The translations under genes were made by a program, and so were the position numbers. A stretch of 64,000 bases of DNA from an uncultured bacterium (lineage in GTDB: Bacteria > Bacillota > Limnochordia > DTU080 > JAAYLA01): NCBI GenBank assembly GCA_937983075.1, contig CALKAQ010000033.1, positions 18,670 to 82,669 of the forward strand, in the 5' to 3' direction. Shown here one piece after another: positions 60,792 through 64,000 of the stretch. The notes under the pieces were generated by a model that did no database searches, had not been told where the DNA came from, and saw only the letters and a program-made list of their open reading frames with translations. The first letter of the stretch is position 1. Every line of letters begins with the position of its first letter.

Positions 60792-62351
60792 TTGACTACA
60801 CCAACTCTCGCCTATACGCCCGAAGACCAAGCCATATTGCGACGCCACGTCACCAACTTGACCGGAAACATCTACTGCATTATGAATTTGCCTGAAGAAG
60901 TCGTGGCCGTCATGTTCGCCTATGTTTCACGCAGTCCGCGTTCATTTCGGGACAATCTTCTGCGGCTGATCAAGGACCGGGAAATCGACACGGAAACGCT
61001 GATCGCCGCTTATGCCGATATGAACGTACCGCTGGAAGCCGCGCAAGAAAAAGCGAGAGACTTCCATGAGCGCGTGACCCTGGGCTACGGACACAGCTCC
61101 GTCAGCGAATTGTCCACTGCGCGGGTTGGCATTGAGCGTGTTTCACGCATCGCCTCGGCTGAACTCGAGCTTGCAAACCCCTTTTTGTCCTTCATCGAAT
61201 ACAGCCAGCGGTATCAAAAACCCAAACGGGGCGACGTGTACGAGCCGGAAGTTCTGTGCGAGCATCCGGACCTGCAGGCTCTCTTTCGCGAAACGTGCGA
61301 CCGATTGTACGATGCTTACGAAAAACTCAACCAAGGTTTGCTGCCCTATTTGCAGGAGAAAATACCGCGGGAAGAAGATGAAAGCGATGCCCGCTACACG
61401 AGCCGCATTGAAAAAATCGCCTTTGAGGACGCACGTTACGTCCTGCCTCTGGCAACTTTGACCAATCTCGGCATGGTGGGCAACGCACGAGCCATTCGAG
61501 ACGCGATCGTCAAGCTGCTCTCGAGCACGTATCCCGAATCGGTCCGAATGGCCGAGGATATACGAACCGAAGTGCTCAAGGTGCTCCCCACGCTCCTGCG
61601 GCATGCCCATCCGAGTCCGTATCACGCCGCTGCCCAAGAAGCACTGGAACGCTTCATGCATCAGAGCGTCTTTCGAGCCGATACGGCGGACGCCGAAACC
61701 GACCTGTCTCAACTGCCGGGCGTCGAATTGCTCGACTTCACCGGAAAGGGCGCGGAAAATCCGGAAGCCGAAGCGATGCGCGCATTGTTGGACATGGCCC
61801 TTTGCCACGGCTGTACAACCGGTACGCCATTGCCGGCGCACGGTTTGACCACTGCGTCCTATGAATCGATGGTGCAGGCCGTTCAAATGCTGAAAGAAGG
61901 CTTGGGGCCGCATGACAATCCCATCGACGCCTTCTCGGCGGTGAGGTACCGCGTGCGCTTCGTCGTTTCCGAAGCCAACTGGCACCAATTGCTGCGCCAC
62001 AGCCGTAAAATTCGCTTCAGCTGGTCGTATCCGCGGCGGGATTTGGGCGTCGTCCTTCCCCCGAACATCCAAGAAGCCGGCCTAACCGATACATTCATGG
62101 CCGCCGTTGAGGTCGCCGAAGAAGCCGCCTGGAAACTCGAATCCGTTTCGCCGCGCGCCGCCGACTATTTGGTCACAAATGCACACCGGCGCCTGGTGAC
62201 GGCCGAGTTCGACCTATGGGAATTGTTCCACCTGATCAATCTGCGCACGACGCCGGAAGCTCAGTGGGATATTCGCAACACCATGGAGACGTTGGAACGA
62301 CTGGTACAGCAAGTGCACCCGAATCTCGTTTCAGGAGCTCGTCGGCGCTAG
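60792..62351 (+). CDS. Tandem ThyX-like (FAD-dependent thymidylate synthase family) protein
   Basis: The 519-residue protein is about twice the length of ThyX and has two ThyX-like halves. The first contains LGYGHSSVSELSTARVGIERVSR and IEYSQRYQKPKRGDV; the second has FVVSEANWHQLLRHSRKIRFSWSYPR. ThyX makes dTMP with FAD and methylene-tetrahydrofolate and needs an RHR-x7-S motif. In the first half that motif is replaced by LANPFLS, and the second half retains only RHS. The reaction is thus uncertain. TTG 60792 follows GGAGGG by six bases. A hairpin follows the gene. Confidence 0.78.
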   Translation: MTTPTLAYTPEDQAILRRHVTNLTGNIYCIMNLPEEVVAVMFAYVSRSPRSFRDNLLRLIKDREIDTETLIAAYADMNVPLEAAQEKARDFHERVTLGYGHSSVSELSTARVGIERVSRIASAELELANPFLSFIEYSQRYQKPKRGDVYEPEVLCEHPDLQALFRETCDRLYDAYEKLNQGLLPYLQEKIPREEDESDARYTSRIEKIAFEDARYVLPLATLTNLGMVGNARAIRDAIVKLLSSTYPESVRMAEDIRTEVLKVLPTLLRHAHPSPYHAAAQEALERFMHQSVFRADTADAETDLSQLPGVELLDFTGKGAENPEAEAMRALLDMALCHGCTTGTPLPAHGLTTASYESMVQAVQMLKEGLGPHDNPIDAFSAVRYRVRFVVSEANWHQLLRHSRKIRFSWSYPRRDLGVVLPPNIQEAGLTDTFMAAVEVAEEAAWKLESVSPRAADYLVTNAHRRLVTAEFDLWELFHLINLRTTPEAQWDIRNTMETLERLVQQVHPNLVSGARRR

Positions 62352-62373
62352 CTGCCGTGCCAGCAGAAAGCAA

Positions 62374-62406
62374 AGAGACTACCGTGCTTTCCAAACGGTA
62401 GTCTCT
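62374..62406. terminator. Hairpin between the ThyX-like gene and thiI
   Basis: AGAGACTACCGT (62374-62385) pairs perfectly with ACGGTAGTCTCT (62395-62406). The two genes converge, and the symmetric stem may serve both. Confidence 0.65.
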
Positions 62407-62455
62407 AACCGTCACCAGCGTTTTGTGCGTGGAAACAAAAGTATGCAAAGATGGC

Positions 62456-63637
62456 TCAGGGGTAAATGGTTTCTCGGCGCGTCTGCGCCAGAGCGCGTTC
62501 AATCAGACCGTCGACGTCCAACACCGATTCCAGTTCACGCGTTCGCTCGAGATTCGGCCGCGTTTGCGGACGCTTGGGTACAAATAACGTGCAGCAGTCT
62601 TCGTACGGCAATATGGATGTGTCGTAGGTGCCGATTTGTTGGGCATAATCAATGATCTCCGCCTTATCGAAGCTGACCAGCGGCCGGAGGATCGGCATGG
62701 TGGTCACGTCATTGATGGCCACCAAGCTTTCGAGCGTCTGGCTGGCTACCTGCCCTACACTTTCCCCTGTAACCAGCGCCAAGCCGTTTCGTTCGTGCGC
62801 CAAGCGTTCGGCAATGCGTACCATAAAGCGCCGCATGATCGTGATGCCGAAAGAATCGGGCACCTTTTTCTGGATCTCCGTTTGAATTTCCGTGAAGTGC
62901 ACAATATGCAACGTCATCCAGCCGCTGTATTTCGCAAGCACACGACATAGATCGATGACCTTCTGCAACGAACGCTCGCTGGTGAACGGGAAACTGTGAA
63001 AATGCACCGCTTCCAGGCGGATGCCCCGTTTCATGGCAAACCAAGCCGCCACAGGGCTGTCAATCCCACCGGAAAGCAAGCACATGGCGAGATTGCTGCT
63101 GCCGACAGGTAAACCACCCGGCCCCGGGATGACACGGGAAAAAATCAAGACGCCCTCATCGCGAACCTCGATGTTCAATGTCACGTCCGGACGGTGCACG
63201 TCGACTTGGATATCGGGATGCGAAGCAAGAAGATATCCGCCGACTTTGCGATTCAGCTCGATGGAGGTCAACGGAAAATTTTTGTTCGCACGACGTGATT
63301 CCACTTTGAATGTGCGCACCGGTTCGGCGGCATGTTCCAAGTGCTCGGCAAATAAGCGCTTCGCTTCGTTGAGAATCGCGTCAAGCGACGGTTCCACTTT
63401 GACAGCGGGACTGAACGAAACGATGCCAAACGTCGATGCGAGGGCGTTGAACACGGTTTCCCGCCGCTCACCCGACCACTCGACGTACACACGCCCTTGC
63501 GTCCGGTACACATGTGCCGATGGAATGTCTTTGAGTGCGTGTTTGATGTTGTCTACGAGGATGTTGAGAAACTGCGCTCGGTTTTTTCCTTTGAGACCGA
63601 TCTCCCCGTAGCGTACCAGGAGCAACTCTTTACTCAT
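62456..63637 (-). CDS. thiI: tRNA 4-thiouridine synthetase / thiamine sulfur-transfer enzyme
   Basis: The 393-residue protein has an N-terminal ferredoxin-like part and THUMP domain (residues about 1-165, LLVRYGEIGLKGKNRAQF at the start). The PP-loop ATPase follows with LLSGGIDSPVAAW and the catalytic Cys in PYEDCCTLFVPKRPQTRP. There is no C-terminal rhodanese domain, as in Bacillus ThiI. It thiolates U8 of tRNA and may serve thiamine synthesis. The cysteine desulfurase encoded 33 bases upstream is its likely sulfur donor. Confidence 0.95.
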   Translation of the reverse strand: MSKELLLVRYGEIGLKGKNRAQFLNILVDNIKHALKDIPSAHVYRTQGRVYVEWSGERRETVFNALASTFGIVSFSPAVKVEPSLDAILNEAKRLFAEHLEHAAEPVRTFKVESRRANKNFPLTSIELNRKVGGYLLASHPDIQVDVHRPDVTLNIEVRDEGVLIFSRVIPGPGGLPVGSSNLAMCLLSGGIDSPVAAWFAMKRGIRLEAVHFHSFPFTSERSLQKVIDLCRVLAKYSGWMTLHIVHFTEIQTEIQKKVPDSFGITIMRRFMVRIAERLAHERNGLALVTGESVGQVASQTLESLVAINDVTTMPILRPLVSFDKAEIIDYAQQIGTYDTSILPYEDCCTLFVPKRPQTRPNLERTRELESVLDVDGLIERALAQTRRETIYP

Positions 63638-63670
63638 TGAATCACCTTAAGCAATGTGGAATACCGATAT

Positions 63671-64000
63671 TTATAGCCACGCCTTCAATTCAGCGACGGC
63701 TTCAGCGATTTTCTTCACGGCCCGATCGATTTCTTCTTCCGTCGTCAACGCGGAGAAACTGATGCGCAAGCTGCCGTCGACGGCTTCCTGACTCAGGCCC
63801 ATCGCCGTCAATACGTGGCTCGACGCGTTTTTTCGTGTGGAGCAGGCGGAACCTGTCGATACGTAAACCCCGCGGCTGCCCAAGCTGCGAACAAGCACTT
63901 CGCCGCGAATTCCGGGAATCGCGACGTTTAGAATGTGCGGAACGCAATGCGGCCCGGGAGCACTGTTCCATACGATAGGGGAAATTTCAGCCTCCAGAGC
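63671..64000 (-). CDS. Cysteine desulfurase, NifS/IscS-like (5' end outside window)
   Basis: The visible 109 residues are the C-terminal part of a class V aminotransferase-fold cysteine desulfurase. The persulfide Cys is in STGSACSTRKNASSHVLTAMG, preceded by HILNVAIPGIRGEVLVRSL and followed by SLRISFSALTTEEEIDRAVKKIAEAV. Linked to thiI in this order, it is the NifZ/YtbJ-type donor found next to thiI in Bacilli. Confidence 0.92.
   Translation of the reverse strand, partial: ALEAEISPIVWNSAPGPHCVPHILNVAIPGIRGEVLVRSLGSRGVYVSTGSACSTRKNASSHVLTAMGLSQEAVDGSLRISFSALTTEEEIDRAVKKIAEAVAELKAWL

Overview
The window looks like chromosomal DNA of an endospore-forming member of the Bacillota (Bacilli-like), of moderately high G+C, probably little studied. 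The evidence is a sporulation sigma factor (SigH), a SpoVK-type AAA ATPase, the divergent lexA/yneA pair with CGAAC-N4-GTTYG-like SOS boxes, small YunC/YpmA/TIGR04086-type Firmicute proteins, strong AGGAGG ribosome binding sites, very frequent TTG and GTG starts, and a trp operon preceded by a TRAP (MtrB) attenuator of the Bacillus type. I see no prophage or plasmid block. Mobile DNA is limited to a decayed ISLre2-like transposase fragment.

Layout. 0-2 kb (minus): sugar ABC transporter permease (cut by the edge) and its binding protein. 2.3-3.7 kb (plus): a secreted discoidin-cupredoxin fusion and a carboxymuconolactone decarboxylase-family protein. 3.7-6.8 kb (minus): endonuclease IV with an extra C-terminal segment, and adenine deaminase. 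6.9-12.3 kb (plus): SpoU-type RNA methylase, SMR efflux protein, leucyl aminopeptidase, and a CadC/CadA-like heavy-metal pair with a palindromic operator. 12.3-18.6 kb (plus): a YtrA-type GntR regulator, ABC ATPase, two permease subunits, a membrane-anchored protein and a DUF4097 protein. The regulator promoter and the promoter of an upstream secreted protein share the same GTGCAC-N10-GTGCAC operator. 18.6-31.9 kb: UvrD-like helicase, a P-loop PEPCK-like protein (DUF4914-like), MFS transporter, a frameshifted Crp/Fnr remnant, radical SAM/SPASM protein, small membrane and SRPBCC proteins, a beta-propeller protein, PyrE and a receiver-histidine kinase. 31.9-37.6 kb: tRNA-Trp, tyrosine recombinase, yneA/lexA, small hypothetical genes, sigH, speD.

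37.8-46.2 kb (minus) carries trpEGDCFBA followed by a 74-residue protein and a YnbB-like PLP enzyme. The trp leader has eleven NAG triplets spaced exactly two bases apart (9 of 11 are GAG/UAG), a terminator and an overlapping antiterminator. The TrpG encoded here lacks its catalytic cysteine (Ser79).

46.2-57.8 kb: transposase debris, yunC-like gene, then a long minus-strand block running miaB, mutS, mutL, an RsmJ-like methylase, miaA, a SpoVK-like ATPase, a small GTPase and two membrane proteins, many with 4-base overlaps. 57.9-64 kb: a multi-spanning membrane protein, nicotinate phosphoribosyltransferase, a probable 6S RNA, a tandem ThyX-like protein lacking the usual RHR motif, thiI and the 3' end of its sulfur-donor cysteine desulfurase gene.

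All functional calls come from reading the sequence and from knowledge of the families; no database search was run.
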